Below, piece by piece: positions 8,989 to 18,022 of a stretch of 64,000 bases of DNA; within the stretch, counting starts at the first letter, position 1, and each line of letters opens with the position of its first letter. The stretch comes from Thermococcus sp. (lineage in GTDB: Archaea > Methanobacteriota_B > Thermococci > Thermococcales > Thermococcaceae). The stretch is from positions 80,605 to 144,604 of the forward strand of contig NZ_WANV01000041.1 in NCBI RefSeq assembly GCF_015521605.1, given 5' to 3'. Position numbers and translations under genes: made by a program. The notes under the pieces were generated by a model, which saw only the letters and a list, made by a program, of their open reading frames with translations, searched no databases and was not told the origin of the DNA.

Positions 8989-10020
8989 ATGAAGAAAATT
9001 TTGAGTGCAGCGTTATCGCTGCTCGTACTGTTCAGTCTGATGGCGGTGTTAGGGCCCACCATCGTTTCTGCAAAGCCGCTAAGCGAATACAACGTGCTGA
9101 TCCTTAAGAACGTGAACGCGTGGAACTCGCCGGCAGTCGAGGGCACCCTCACTGACATGGGGGTTCCTTACGATGTTATGAGTGGCATGGAACTTCAGAA
9201 CAAAACGGCTCAGGATCTTATAGACACGTACGACATGATCATCATTGTAAGCGACCAGCCCCAGAGCTTTTACGACCAAATAGGCCCCCAGATGGGAAAA
9301 CTGGAAGACTACGTGAAGGCGGGGAAGGTTCTTGAGATTCACGCCGCCAACTGGGGATGGAATGGGGGCCTCTGGACAACGCCCCTCCCAAGGAACGTAA
9401 CCATAGTGCAGAGCTATTCGAGCTACGATTACGTGATAGCCAACAACACGACGCTCTACAGCAACTACGCCAGCCACGGCTACTTCGTCGGCCTGCCGGC
9501 CGATGCGGAGATAATAACCGTCCAGGCACCCACCGGAAGCCCAGACTACGGAAAGCCAAGTACCGCGATATACACCCTCGGAAACGGTAAGGTTTTCGTT
9601 ACCGGCCTGACCATTGAGTACAGCGTTGCCAGGAAAGGGCCCGAATGGAAGGCGTTCTACACCGAAATGATCATGAACAACCTCGGCTATTCCCGGATGG
9701 CCCCGACCCCGGAGGCACCGGTTCAGCGCGGAATAAACGTGATGCTGTTCAACTTCTACTACTACATCCAATACCACAGAAACCTTGAGAGGTACAACAC
9801 CCTGTACGAAGGGGCCGTTGCAGGGGGCATGGACAACGAGACTCTCAGACTGGCGACCATCCAGAACGACACAGCCGCGGAGTACTACGCCAACGCGAGC
9901 CAGTACGGCCCGGTTGTGGCGAACTTTCCGAGGATCTACATCTTCATAGACCTGAGAAAGGCAGCGCTTCACCAGAAGCAGGCAGTGGGGATACTTGAAG
10001 AGGCGATGGCGGACTGGTGA
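8989..10020 (+). CDS. Secreted protein with GATase1/flavodoxin-like fold, function unknown
   Basis: Exported protein of 343 residues with an N-terminal signal peptide (KK, then a hydrophobic stretch to SAKPLSEYN). The mature part begins with alternating strands and helices: NVLILKNVNAW, MGVPYDVMSG, YDMIIIVSDQ and KLEDYVKAGKVLEIHAAN. This order is reminiscent of glutamine-amidotransferase-like domains found in archaeal surface proteins, and the start resembles the CGP-CTERM protein at 19274. Several NxS/T sequons occur. Unlike that protein it has no CGP anchor and ends in MADW. GGAGAG precedes the ATG, and a CTTAAATA box lies near 8903-8910. Confidence 0.6.
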   Translation: MKKILSAALSLLVLFSLMAVLGPTIVSAKPLSEYNVLILKNVNAWNSPAVEGTLTDMGVPYDVMSGMELQNKTAQDLIDTYDMIIIVSDQPQSFYDQIGPQMGKLEDYVKAGKVLEIHAANWGWNGGLWTTPLPRNVTIVQSYSSYDYVIANNTTLYSNYASHGYFVGLPADAEIITVQAPTGSPDYGKPSTAIYTLGNGKVFVTGLTIEYSVARKGPEWKAFYTEMIMNNLGYSRMAPTPEAPVQRGINVMLFNFYYYIQYHRNLERYNTLYEGAVAGGMDNETLRLATIQNDTAAEYYANASQYGPVVANFPRIYIFIDLRKAALHQKQAVGILEEAMADW

Positions 10021-10025
10021 CGCCA

Positions 10026-10544
10026 TCACCCCAAATTTACCGCTTTTCTTACCCTGCCGGCTATCAAAACCGCCAGGGCAGCTTTTATAACATCCACGGG
10101 GATGAAGGGCAGCACTCCAAGGAGAAACGCCCTGTAAAAGTCTCCACCAAGGAACAGGCCGAGCCTCAGCCAGCCGAGGAGGTATATGACACCTATCCCA
10201 GCGAGAGAGCCAGCGACCATTCCGGTTTTTCCTCCGGATTTCTCGGTTAGATACCCAGCAAAAAACGCCGCGATGGGAAAGGCCGCTATGTATCCGCCTG
10301 TTGGCCCGTAGAGAACCGCAAACCCTCCCTGGAGGTTGGCGAACACCGGCATGCCCACGGCACCCATGATAACGTAAACCAGCTGGCTCAAAAAGCCGAG
10401 TCTTGCCCCAAGAACGAGCCCGCTCAGGAGGACGAGGAAGACCTGAAGTGTTATGGGGACAGGCCCTATTGGAATGCTGATCTGCGCTCCCACCGCAGTT
10501 AGGGCCGCGAAGAGACCGGCAAATGCCACATCACGTGCTCTCAT
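10026..10544 (-). CDS. bioY: Biotin transporter substrate-binding component BioY
   Basis: S-component of the energy-coupling-factor biotin importer: an integral membrane protein of ~172 residues with about six hydrophobic helices. Family features are visible: PIGPVPITLQVF in the first third and VLYGPTGGYIAAFPIAAFFAGY in the middle. ATG 10544 is chosen because GGTGATCAA lies directly upstream; longer upstream starts lack a ribosome site. It is divergent from birA, with the ATPase and T-component genes just behind birA, giving a complete biotin uptake and use module. Confidence 0.95.
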   Translation of the reverse strand: MRARDVAFAGLFAALTAVGAQISIPIGPVPITLQVFLVLLSGLVLGARLGFLSQLVYVIMGAVGMPVFANLQGGFAVLYGPTGGYIAAFPIAAFFAGYLTEKSGGKTGMVAGSLAGIGVIYLLGWLRLGLFLGGDFYRAFLLGVLPFIPVDVIKAALAVLIAGRVRKAVNLG

Positions 10545-10610
10545 TTGATCACCACTCGGAGGCACTTCCGTTAATCTTTAAAACGTTTTAGTTAACGAAA
10601 CTTGATCGTC
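10545..10610. promoter_or_regulatory. Divergent bioY-birA promoter region with GTTAAC palindrome
   Basis: The 66-base intergenic region contains TTTAAAAC (10577-10584), about 30 bases before the birA ATG, and the imperfect palindrome TTTaGTTAACgAAA at 10587-10600, centred on GTTAAC. Its position over the probable birA transcription start, and the occurrence of GTTAAC in bacterial BirA sites, make it a candidate biotin-responsive BirA operator. The protein encoded next door has the DNA-binding domain needed to read it. Confidence 0.45.
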
Positions 10611-11384
10611 ATGAGAGGGTTGATAAAGGACAGTCCCGTAAAGAGGGGAATACTGTCCATGCTGAGGGAAGGAGACACCGTGTCAGGGGACAGGATGGCC
10701 AGGGAACTGGGCGTTTCAAGGGTCTCCGTGTGGAAGCACATTAAAGAGCTCCAGACCCTTGGATACGGCATAGAAGCCACCGGAAGAGGGTACCGGCTCG
10801 TTTCCACCCCAGGAAAGCCCTACCCCTGGGAGCTCGACGTCAGGAGCTACTACCTTCTGAAGACGCCGTCAACTATGGAGGTCGCGGGGAAGCTTGCGGA
10901 GAGGGGGGAACCCGAGTGGACGTTTGTCATAGCGGAAGAGCAGACCGCTGGGAGGGCCCGGCGGGGAGGGCGGTGGCTTTCAAAGAGGGGTGGCCTGTAC
11001 TTCTCGGTGATTCTGAGACCAAGGATGAGGCTTACAGAGGTAGGGAATCTCATGAAGCCCTCCCTCAAAGCGGTGGCGAGAACCCTCGGGGACTACAAGA
11101 TACCCGTGGAGGTTCTTGATGAGGGGATTTATGTGGGGGAGAAAAAGATAGCGGGCGTCCTTCTGGAGGCGGCGGGAGAGCTGGACATGGTCAGGTACGC
11201 GGTTATTGGGGTGGGACTGAACGTTTCCAACCCAGTGCCGGGTGATGCAACGTCCATGGCACGTGTGCTCGGAAGGGCGCCCCCGCTCCTTGAGGTCTCA
11301 AGGAGGCTGTTCGGGGAGCTCAGGTTCTCACTGGGAACTTTTTTAAATCAGCCGGCGGAAGTGGAAAGCGATGCTGAGGGCTGA
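10611..11384 (+). CDS. birA: Bifunctional biotin-protein ligase / repressor BirA
   Basis: Activates biotin as biotinyl-AMP and transfers it to carboxyl-carrier lysines; the N-terminal winged helix can also repress biotin genes. In the ~257-residue protein, the HTH (about 10-60) contains RMARELGVSRVSVWKHIKEL, the ligase domain has the adenylate-binding loop QTAGRARRGGRW (111-122), then KKIAGVLLEA and VIGVGLNVSNP. ATG 10611 is favoured over TTG 10602 because the TATA-like box fits a leaderless start there. The last 14 bases overlap ecfA. Having both domains supports a regulatory role over bioY. Confidence 0.93.
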   Translation: MRGLIKDSPVKRGILSMLREGDTVSGDRMARELGVSRVSVWKHIKELQTLGYGIEATGRGYRLVSTPGKPYPWELDVRSYYLLKTPSTMEVAGKLAERGEPEWTFVIAEEQTAGRARRGGRWLSKRGGLYFSVILRPRMRLTEVGNLMKPSLKAVARTLGDYKIPVEVLDEGIYVGEKKIAGVLLEAAGELDMVRYAVIGVGLNVSNPVPGDATSMARVLGRAPPLLEVSRRLFGELRFSLGTFLNQPAEVESDAEG

Positions 11385-12162
11385 GAACGTCTGGCATATC
11401 TACGAGAACGGGAGAGAAGCGCTGAAGGGCGTAGACTTCGAGATGGGCGAGGAGATAGTGGCCCTCGTAGGCCAGAACGGGAGCGGAAAGACTACGCTGG
11501 TGAAGCACTTCAACGGGCTCCTGAAGCCCACAAAGGGCAGGGTTACCGTCGACGGAATGGACACCAGGGAGCACACCGTCGCCGAGCTGAGCAAAATAGT
11601 CGGTTACGTCTTCCAGAACCCCGAGCACATGTTCTTTGAGGAGAACGTCTTCAGGGAGGTTGCATTCGGGCCAAGGAACCTCGGCCTAAGCGAGGACGAG
11701 GTCGAGAGGAGGGTGAGGTGGGCACTGAAGACAGTCAACCTTGAGGGCTACGAAGACAGGGCACCATACTCCCTCAGCGGCGGTGAGAAGCAGAGACTGG
11801 CGATAGCCTGCGTCCTGGCGATGAAGCCAAGGTACCTCATTCTGGACGAACCCACGACCGGCCTGGACGCCAGAAACGCCGCAGGGGTCATCAAGACCAT
11901 ACGCGAACTGAGAGAAGGCGGCCATGGAATACTCCTCATCACCCACGATATGGACCTGGTTCTGGAGCTGGCAGAGAGGGTAGTCCTGCTGCATGAGGGG
12001 AGGAAGGTCTTTGACGGCCCGGTGGATAAGTTCTTCTCCCTTGAACTCCACGACTACGGGCTTGAAAAACCAGAACTCCTCAGAATAAGTGAAAAACTCG
12101 GGATAGGATTCGTCAGGAGTGCCTCAGAGGTTATAAACGCCCTGGCGGGTGGTTCACGATGA
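11371..12162 (+). CDS. ecfA: ECF transporter ATPase (biotin module)
   Basis: ATP-binding subunit of an energy-coupling-factor importer, 263 residues. Walker A GQNGSGKTT (34-42), Q-loop VFQNPEHMFF with the ECF-type Gln-Asn-Pro, signature SLSGGEKQR, Walker B YLILDEPTTGLD and H-switch ITHDMD are all present. It overlaps birA by 14 bases and the T-component gene by four, so birA-ecfA-ecfT is one operon. With BioY across the divergent promoter, this is most likely the BioMNY biotin importer; a single ATPase would then act as a homodimer. Confidence 0.93.
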   Translation: MLRAENVWHIYENGREALKGVDFEMGEEIVALVGQNGSGKTTLVKHFNGLLKPTKGRVTVDGMDTREHTVAELSKIVGYVFQNPEHMFFEENVFREVAFGPRNLGLSEDEVERRVRWALKTVNLEGYEDRAPYSLSGGEKQRLAIACVLAMKPRYLILDEPTTGLDARNAAGVIKTIRELREGGHGILLITHDMDLVLELAERVVLLHEGRKVFDGPVDKFFSLELHDYGLEKPELLRISEKLGIGFVRSASEVINALAGGSR

Positions 12163-12920
12163 TATACCCCTTCTACTTCGAGAGTGACTCCCTGCTCCAC
12201 AGCCTCGATCCAAGGGTCAAGATAATCGGGACCCTCGCCGGAATCGCCGCGATAATGCTCTACAATGACCCCATTTTCCTGATTCCGCTGTTCTTTCTCA
12301 CGCTCATAGCGGCGAGGGCACTTGGAAAGATTGAGATCCGGGAGGTGCTCCACCTTTTGAAGCCTCTCCTTCCGATAGTCATAATAACCATCGTGATATG
12401 GCCCTTGATATACAGGCCGAGGCTTGAGGGGCTTCTCTTCGGCATCTCCTTCTCGATGCGCCTCCTGACGTTTGCCCTGCTGACGTTCATACTCCTGATG
12501 ACGACGAGCCAGCGCGACCTGATCCTCGGCTTTGTGAAACTGGGCATGCCCTACGAGTTTGGCCTGACGATCTCGATAGCCCTCCGCTACATCCCCACCC
12601 TCTACATCCTGACGGGCAACATCATGGACGCCCAGAAGAGCAGGGGATGGGAAATAGAGAAGGGCAACTTCCTCGTGCGGATCAGGAGGATGAGCGCCGT
12701 CCTGATACCCCTGCTTGTGGCGTCCCTCAAGACTGCCCACGAGCTGAGCATAGCCCTTGAGAGCCGCGCCCTCGGCGCCACCAAGAAGAGGACGTTTCTC
12801 CACGACATCGAGATGACGGGCAGGGACTACGCCGCCACGGCCGTTGTCCTGCTGCTCTTTGCCCTGGCTCTCTACGTTCGCTACGGCCTCGGGCTCGGAC
12901 ATATAAGCATGTACGGCTAG
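12159..12920 (+). CDS. ecfT: ECF transporter transmembrane T-component (biotin module)
   Basis: Membrane coupling subunit (CbiQ/BioN family), 253 residues. It starts with the typical YPFYFESDSLLHSLDPRVKI, followed by about five hydrophobic helices and the coupling region with AQKSRGWEIEKG and an ALESRALGA motif; ARG-containing pairs of this kind contact the ATPases. Overlaps ecfA by four bases. Its stop codon overlaps that of the convergent gene. Assignment to biotin rests on BioY next door. Confidence 0.92.
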   Translation: MIYPFYFESDSLLHSLDPRVKIIGTLAGIAAIMLYNDPIFLIPLFFLTLIAARALGKIEIREVLHLLKPLLPIVIITIVIWPLIYRPRLEGLLFGISFSMRLLTFALLTFILLMTTSQRDLILGFVKLGMPYEFGLTISIALRYIPTLYILTGNIMDAQKSRGWEIEKGNFLVRIRRMSAVLIPLLVASLKTAHELSIALESRALGATKKRTFLHDIEMTGRDYAATAVVLLLFALALYVRYGLGLGHISMYG

Positions 12921-13546
12921 AGGAGAGGCTTTATCAGGGAGTCCACCGGTATCGAGTGGTCACCCACAGCGGAAACGTAGTCGGGAGGTGCCTTGAGAAC
13001 GGTCATGTTGAGGCGGTAATGGCCGCGGTAGGAGCTGGTTCTCAGAACGGCCAGCGCCTCGAATATCTCCGGAAGATCATAAAAGCGCCTAAACTCGCCG
13101 GGAAGGTCAAGCTCGTTGAGCTCCATGGTCGTGTGTCCCAGAACCAGGATGAGCCCCTTTCGGTCAACCAGCTTCCGAACCTCCACTATTCCCTCCGCGG
13201 AACGGTTGAGGAGTGTCGGAAAGAGCGAAACCACAACGAGGGAGCCATCCTCAACGACGTTGAGCGCCTGTAGGAGTTCCTCAACTGAGTAGACGTTGCC
13301 TGCGTACAGGTTGGATACGTCTTCTGTGATGCGCTTTAGAACCCTAACGGAAAACGATGCCCCAGGGCCGATATGATAGACGGGGCCGTTCTCAAGGGCG
13401 TTTGCAACGAGGTGGTACAGAAAAGCCGTTTTGGCCAGCTCGTCAGTCGAGATTATTCCAGCTAGGCTCCCCTCACTGAGGCCGAAGGGAAACCCTTCAA
13501 AGGGCTTCACCTCTCTGGATTGGAGCTCAGCCGGTTTGAAAAACAT
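12917..13546 (-). CDS. Hypothetical protein, possibly a degenerate RecA/KaiC-like fold
   Basis: About 209 residues, not a named family. The order GLSEGSLAGIISTDELAKTAFLYHLVANAL, VYHIGPG and GSLVVVSLFPTLL resembles the start of a RadB/KaiC-like domain in which the P-loop Gly-Lys-Thr is lost (ISTDELAKTA), followed by a Walker-B-like strand. It may therefore be an inactive RecA-fold protein. ATG 13546 or 13552 is likely, with TATAAATAT at about 13574-13582 suggesting an almost leaderless message. Convergent with ecfT, the two stops overlapping. Confidence 0.45.
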   Translation of the reverse strand: MFFKPAELQSREVKPFEGFPFGLSEGSLAGIISTDELAKTAFLYHLVANALENGPVYHIGPGASFSVRVLKRITEDVSNLYAGNVYSVEELLQALNVVEDGSLVVVSLFPTLLNRSAEGIVEVRKLVDRKGLILVLGHTTMELNELDLPGEFRRFYDLPEIFEALAVLRTSSYRGHYRLNMTVLKAPPDYVSAVGDHSIPVDSLIKPLL

Positions 13547-13604
13547 AGGCATCACACAGGTTAGCGCGTTGGAGATATTTATACCTTACCCAAAAAGGAA
13601 AAGC

Positions 13605-13988
13605 TCAGAGCGCCGCGAGTGCACCGAGTGTAAATATTCCCAGGAGCGCGAGAATTCCCATCACAAGGCCCGCTATCACCGCAGCCAGTACCCACGCGAG
13701 AAACGCCCTGAGCCAGCCGGTGTCAAAAACAGCCTTGATGACCCATATGTTTGTAATGAACGCCGCTATCGGGCCAAGGGGCCCCAGAACCGCCCCAACC
13801 ACTGCACCAACGATGGCGGCAAGTATTCCTCCACCGAGTATTGCAATCATTGCCCTCCCTATCGAAGCGTTCTGTATTCCAATCAGCTTTGCTGCCATCC
13901 ACAGGAACAGCGCCGCTATGAAGAGCGCCAGCAGAAAGCCCAGTATCATCGCAGTGCCCATTGCGGCAACGACACCCGGACCGTACAT
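13605..13988 (-). CDS. Small multi-pass membrane protein, unknown function
   Basis: 127 residues, almost wholly hydrophobic, with four predicted membrane segments rich in Gly and Ala (for example GGILAAIVGAVVGAVLG). GGTGAT precedes the ATG. No family motif was recognised. It is divergent from the DUF63 gene, with about 100 bases between them. Confidence 0.6.
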   Translation of the reverse strand: MYGPGVVAAMGTAMILGFLLALFIAALFLWMAAKLIGIQNASIGRAMIAILGGGILAAIVGAVVGAVLGPLGPIAAFITNIWVIKAVFDTGWLRAFLAWVLAAVIAGLVMGILALLGIFTLGALAAL

Positions 13989-14093
13989 GGTATCACCCCC
14001 TTACAATTACGAAATTATCCCCTTAATAAGTTTCTCCATGTGAATCCAAAAGAACTTTAAACGGTCGTTCAAACCTTGGCCTGGTGGGAAAAG

Positions 14094-14900
14094 ATGCTGG
14101 AATCGGTGTGGAACTACCTCTGGGAATTCTTCTACACGTACTTCTGGGAACCCATGTTCACGAGGAGCGGATACAACCCGATCAACACCTTTGTCTACGC
14201 CTTCCTGCTGGGGCTGGGAGTGATATATTCATATAAGTATATAATCAAGCCCCTCGGGATAAAGGTGGACGAGAGGCTCTTTCTGGCGGTTACACCAATG
14301 GTCGTGTTCGGGTCAACGGTGAGGGCCCTCGTCGACGGGGGAGTCCTTCCAAAGAACCCCCTCATACTTACTCCAGGCATATTCTTTACGGCGTTCGTTC
14401 TGATACTCCCCGCACTCGCGGTGGACGCGAAGATTGGCACCTACCCGAAGGTAACCATATCATGGGGAACACTGCTGGCCATCTGGGCAAACTACCTCCT
14501 CGTAACAAACGCCAAGAGCTGGGAGCCCTACGGACTGACGCTACTTCACACAGCTGTCAGCTTTGCCGCAGTCCTCGCGTTCTACAGGTGGCGCCCCTTT
14601 GAAAGGCTCTACCTCTACCCGGTTCTCGCCCACTACTTTGACATAGCCTCGACGGTGGTGGCCATCCACTTCTACGGCTACCGCGAGGTGCACTGGCTGG
14701 AGAACATACTCGTGAACTACCTGGGGGCGTACTCATACTACCCGTGGATAACGCTGATACTCGTGGCGGTCTACTACGGGCTCAGATACCTGGTGCCCGA
14801 CGAAGAGGAGCGCTATTTCTGGTACCTCGCAATATACATCCTCGGCCTGGGGCCGGCCATAAGAGACCCCGCCCAGCTGGTGCTTCAGATAGTGGGATGA
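14094..14900 (+). CDS. DUF63 family integral membrane protein
   Basis: Archaeal membrane protein of ~268 residues with about seven hydrophobic segments. YNPINTFVYAFLLG, FGSTVRALVDGG and the segment YPVLAHYFDIASTVVAIHFYG are characteristic of the uncharacterised DUF63 family. ATG 14094 is chosen over TTG 14076 because GGTGGG sits five bases upstream of it. The family function is unknown. Confidence 0.8.
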   Translation: MLESVWNYLWEFFYTYFWEPMFTRSGYNPINTFVYAFLLGLGVIYSYKYIIKPLGIKVDERLFLAVTPMVVFGSTVRALVDGGVLPKNPLILTPGIFFTAFVLILPALAVDAKIGTYPKVTISWGTLLAIWANYLLVTNAKSWEPYGLTLLHTAVSFAAVLAFYRWRPFERLYLYPVLAHYFDIASTVVAIHFYGYREVHWLENILVNYLGAYSYYPWITLILVAVYYGLRYLVPDEEERYFWYLAIYILGLGPAIRDPAQLVLQIVG

Positions 14901-14903
14901 GCC

Positions 14904-17498
14904 CTAACGGCCCCTTCTTCCTCTTCCATCCAACCTTTTCCAGGCACGGTGTCCTTTCCCCGGTTTCCCGTGGTCTCTGTTTCTCTCCTCCCCCAGACCC
15001 CTGCGTAGTGTCCTGCCCTCCTCGATTTCCCTCTTCAGGATCCTCGCCTCCTCCTCGGCGTCCCTCACGCGGAAGACCCTCGCGATCCGCTCTATCGCCT
15101 CAAGCTTCCTCACGATGCCGTCGAGCCAGGTAAAGACGTCACCAGGATAGACTATGAGGCCGTAGACCTTTCTGAAGTGCTCCGCTATTTGAGTGGGGTG
15201 CTTTCCGTTCCGCCTCAGCTCGATTATCAGGTTGCTAACGCGCTCCATCGCGTGCTCGGTGCACTCCTCCTCAGGGCACATGAAGAACTCCTGGTAGAGC
15301 GTGAAGAGCCTCTCGGCGGCGTTGGGGCTGAGCTCCGGAATAACCTTATCGAGCTCCTCAAGGATGGAGGCGAAGCTCGGCGAGAAGACGTTGGCGCTCA
15401 GCCTTCCCCTAACCGTCCCCTCAAGCTCCCTCTGGAGCGTTCCGCTCAGGTAGAGGTTCTCGAAGGGGAGGAGTTTTACGGCTATCCACTGGGCCGGCTT
15501 CCTTCCGAGGTTATCCCTTATAAACGCTGCCTCCTTGGGGAGCAGGAAGCTCATGCTCACGGCCCTTCCGTAGGGCGTGACCTCAACGAGTGGCTTTTTG
15601 AGCCGGACGAAGCCGAACTCCCCAAGCTTTTCGAGAACCTTTTCCGCGCTCTGGTTGGCACCGAGGCACTTTTCCTGGACCTCCTCGATGACGTCGAGCC
15701 GGTTGAAGACGCAGGAGTGTGCCAGAACGTTGTCCGCCTCAAGCTCGTCGCTCCATTCCACCATCACGGGCTCAATTGGAGCGGTCAAAAGCTTGAAGGC
15801 AACCTCGTCCTCGCTGCCTTCCATCTGGGCGGAATACTTCCTACCGGGCTCGACGATGAGATAGACCCTGCCCTTCTCGTGGTAGAGCGGCCTTCCAGCT
15901 CTTCCGAGCATCTGGTGGAACTCCCTGACGGTGAGCCACTTGTTGCCCATCGCCAGGCTCTCGAAGATGACCTGAGAGGCCGGAAAGTCAACGCCCGCTC
16001 CCAAAGCCGCCGTGGTGACCACGACGTCGAGTCTCTGGGCCAAGAACTCCATCTCGGTGAGCTTCCTCTGCTTGTAGGGCAAACCGGAGTGGTAGGGCTT
16101 GGCTTTCAGGCCTTTGCTTGTGAGGTAAGCGGCCAGCTCGTGCGTCCTCTTGCGCGAGAAGGTGAAGACTATCGTCTGTCCCCTGTAGCCCTGGCGGGAT
16201 TTCCTCATCGCCTCCGCCCGGCAGAGGTTAGCGATGTGCCTCCACTTCTCACCCTCGTTTCTCGCTATGATTATGTGCCTCTCCAGATCGACCGGCCTCT
16301 CGTCGTAGAGCACCAGCTTTAGCCCAAGCTCCCTCGCCAGTTCGTCGGGATTTCCGACGGTGGCGCTCAGGCCTATGAACTGGGCCTTTGGATAGAGCTT
16401 TCTCAACCTGGCGATCAGCCCGTCCAGCCTCGGCCCGCGCTCCTCGTCGTCGAGGGTGTGTATCTCGTCTATCACGATGGTTCCGACGTTTCCTATCTTC
16501 CTTCCCGCCCGGAGGAGGTAGTCTATTCCTTCGTAGGTTCCCACTATGATGTCGGCATCTATGCCCGTATCAACCACAACAAGCTCGTCCCGGGTCTTTA
16601 TGCGGCTCATTCCAACGCGGATGGCCACCCGGAGACCGAGTTTAGAATAGCGCCGCTTAAAGTCCTCGTACTTCTGGTTTGCCAGGGCAACGAGGGGGAC
16701 AAGGAAGAGCATTTTCCGACCCTTCATGGCCTTGGGGACGCCGGCCAGCTCGCCGATGAGGGTTTTTCCGCTCGCCGTGGCGGAAACGACGAGAAGGTTC
16801 TCGCCCTCAAGGAGACCGTGCTTCACCGCCAGGCTCTGAACCGGGAGGAGCTCGTTAACGCCCTCCGCCTTGAGAACGGATTTAAACCTTTCAGGGAGCG
16901 GGAGCTCGTCGAGGTGAACTTTCTCAACGCGCACGTGCTTCGCCTTCAGCTCGTCCCACTTGGTTACCTCCGGGTGCCTCGTCGGGTCGAAGCGGGGGTC
17001 GAAGGCGTAGAGAACCTTGTCGAGGTCCCTGAACCTGTCGAGGAGCTTCCTTGCCTGGTCGAACATGGCGACGCTCCTGAACCTGAAGCGGAGCTCCCTC
17101 TTCAGCTCGTCCTCGGCACAGCGCTCGCATATGTACTCGCCGTGGTATTTAATGCGGTTGCCCTCGGTGAGGACGGTTACCCTGCCGTCGAGGAGGCAGA
17201 GACGGCAGAGTTCGGCCCTTTCAACCATCTTGTTCTGGAGCCTCCCCCGGAAGTAGTCCTCCCACTCGCCGGCGTTTACGAGGACTATCCTCGCCTGTCT
17301 CAAGAGCTTCTCCATCTCCTTCGGGTTCCTGTACTGGCTCCCCTCAAGGACCTTGAAGAGCCTCCCCTCCCGCATTATGAAGCGGTATATCCTGTCAGCC
17401 TTCAGGTTCTTCATTGAGGTGAGCTTTTCAGGCTCGTTCTCGATGAAGAATGCCTCAAGCTCGTTTTTCTTTCTCCCGGGTCTCACGACGAAGAGCAT
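14904..17498 (-). CDS. Ski2-like DEAD/DEAH RNA helicase, ASH-Ski2 type with zinc-binding N-terminus
   Basis: Superfamily 2 helicase of ~864 residues. The N-terminal region holds two CxxC pairs (C98/C101 and C124/C127) that could bind zinc. The helicase core has P-loop SATASGKT (239-246), DEIH (344-347), GLSATVG, the motif V/VI region TTAALGAGVDFPA, and HQMLGRAGRP. This zinc-finger extension matches the archaeal ASH-Ski2 group, reported to work with the exoribonuclease aRNase J and the exosome in RNA decay, and differs from Hel308. The C-terminus is very basic. ATG 17498 is favoured over TTG 17519 because of the adjacent GGAGTGGGA. It follows an Lrp-type regulator closely. Confidence 0.82.
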   Translation of the reverse strand: MLFVVRPGRKKNELEAFFIENEPEKLTSMKNLKADRIYRFIMREGRLFKVLEGSQYRNPKEMEKLLRQARIVLVNAGEWEDYFRGRLQNKMVERAELCRLCLLDGRVTVLTEGNRIKYHGEYICERCAEDELKRELRFRFRSVAMFDQARKLLDRFRDLDKVLYAFDPRFDPTRHPEVTKWDELKAKHVRVEKVHLDELPLPERFKSVLKAEGVNELLPVQSLAVKHGLLEGENLLVVSATASGKTLIGELAGVPKAMKGRKMLFLVPLVALANQKYEDFKRRYSKLGLRVAIRVGMSRIKTRDELVVVDTGIDADIIVGTYEGIDYLLRAGRKIGNVGTIVIDEIHTLDDEERGPRLDGLIARLRKLYPKAQFIGLSATVGNPDELARELGLKLVLYDERPVDLERHIIIARNEGEKWRHIANLCRAEAMRKSRQGYRGQTIVFTFSRKRTHELAAYLTSKGLKAKPYHSGLPYKQRKLTEMEFLAQRLDVVVTTAALGAGVDFPASQVIFESLAMGNKWLTVREFHQMLGRAGRPLYHEKGRVYLIVEPGRKYSAQMEGSEDEVAFKLLTAPIEPVMVEWSDELEADNVLAHSCVFNRLDVIEEVQEKCLGANQSAEKVLEKLGEFGFVRLKKPLVEVTPYGRAVSMSFLLPKEAAFIRDNLGRKPAQWIAVKLLPFENLYLSGTLQRELEGTVRGRLSANVFSPSFASILEELDKVIPELSPNAAERLFTLYQEFFMCPEEECTEHAMERVSNLIIELRRNGKHPTQIAEHFRKVYGLIVYPGDVFTWLDGIVRKLEAIERIARVFRVRDAEEEARILKREIEEGRTLRRGLGEERNRDHGKPGKGHRAWKRLDGRGRRGR

Positions 17499-17519
17499 TC
17501 CCACTCCCTCGCCAAGCAA

Positions 17520-17993
17520 TCAGCGCCTCCCGCCCTCCCCCGACACCCAGTTCTCCTTGAAGGTGTCTATTATGATTGTGACCTCAACCCGCTCCAGGTT
17601 TTTACCGAAGAACCGTTTGAGCCTTCCGGCAAAGGCCTTGACCTCATCCGTGTTGTGGAAGCTCGCCCTAATGAGTATCTGCCTCTCGCCGCTGCGCCGG
17701 TAGAGGCTCTGAACCTCCTCCAGCCTGGCAACCCGTCTCAGAATCGGGTCGATGGTGTGGTCGTCTATGGCAAGCTTGAGCTCAAAGAACGCCTGGACGT
17801 ATTCGTCGAGAAAGGCCGGGTCAACGATGGCGGAGTAGCCCTTGATCGCCCCGAGCTTCTCCAGCTTTTCGACCCTGTTCTTCACGCTGGCCGGGGACAG
17901 GCCAACCCTCTTCCCAAGCTCGGTCAGGGTTATTCTACCCTCTTTTCTAAGGATTCTGAGTATCTCCCTGTCCTTTTCGTCTATTCCCGGCAT
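17520..17993 (-). CDS. Lrp/AsnC family transcriptional regulator
   Basis: About 157 residues: an N-terminal helix-turn-helix (DREILRILRKEGRITLTELG, then GLSPASVKNRVEKLEKLG) and a C-terminal RAM-like alpha/beta effector domain. The linker GAIKGYSAIVDPAFLDEY is typical. ATG 17993 is chosen because GGTGGA lies four bases before it. Lies upstream of the ASH-Ski2-type helicase in the same direction and downstream of tyrS. The effector is not evident from the sequence. Confidence 0.9.
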   Translation of the reverse strand: MPGIDEKDREILRILRKEGRITLTELGKRVGLSPASVKNRVEKLEKLGAIKGYSAIVDPAFLDEYVQAFFELKLAIDDHTIDPILRRVARLEEVQSLYRRSGERQILIRASFHNTDEVKAFAGRLKRFFGKNLERVEVTIIIDTFKENWVSGEGGRR

Positions 17994-18022
17994 CGGCTCC
18001 ACCAGCTAAAAGAGGAGAAAAA

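Noticed and set aside
15177..16322. 381-residue open frame on the plus strand opposite the Ski2-like helicase
   Set aside because: All helicase motifs are on the minus strand; this frame is antisense to them and shows only low-complexity Leu/Glu-rich sequence.
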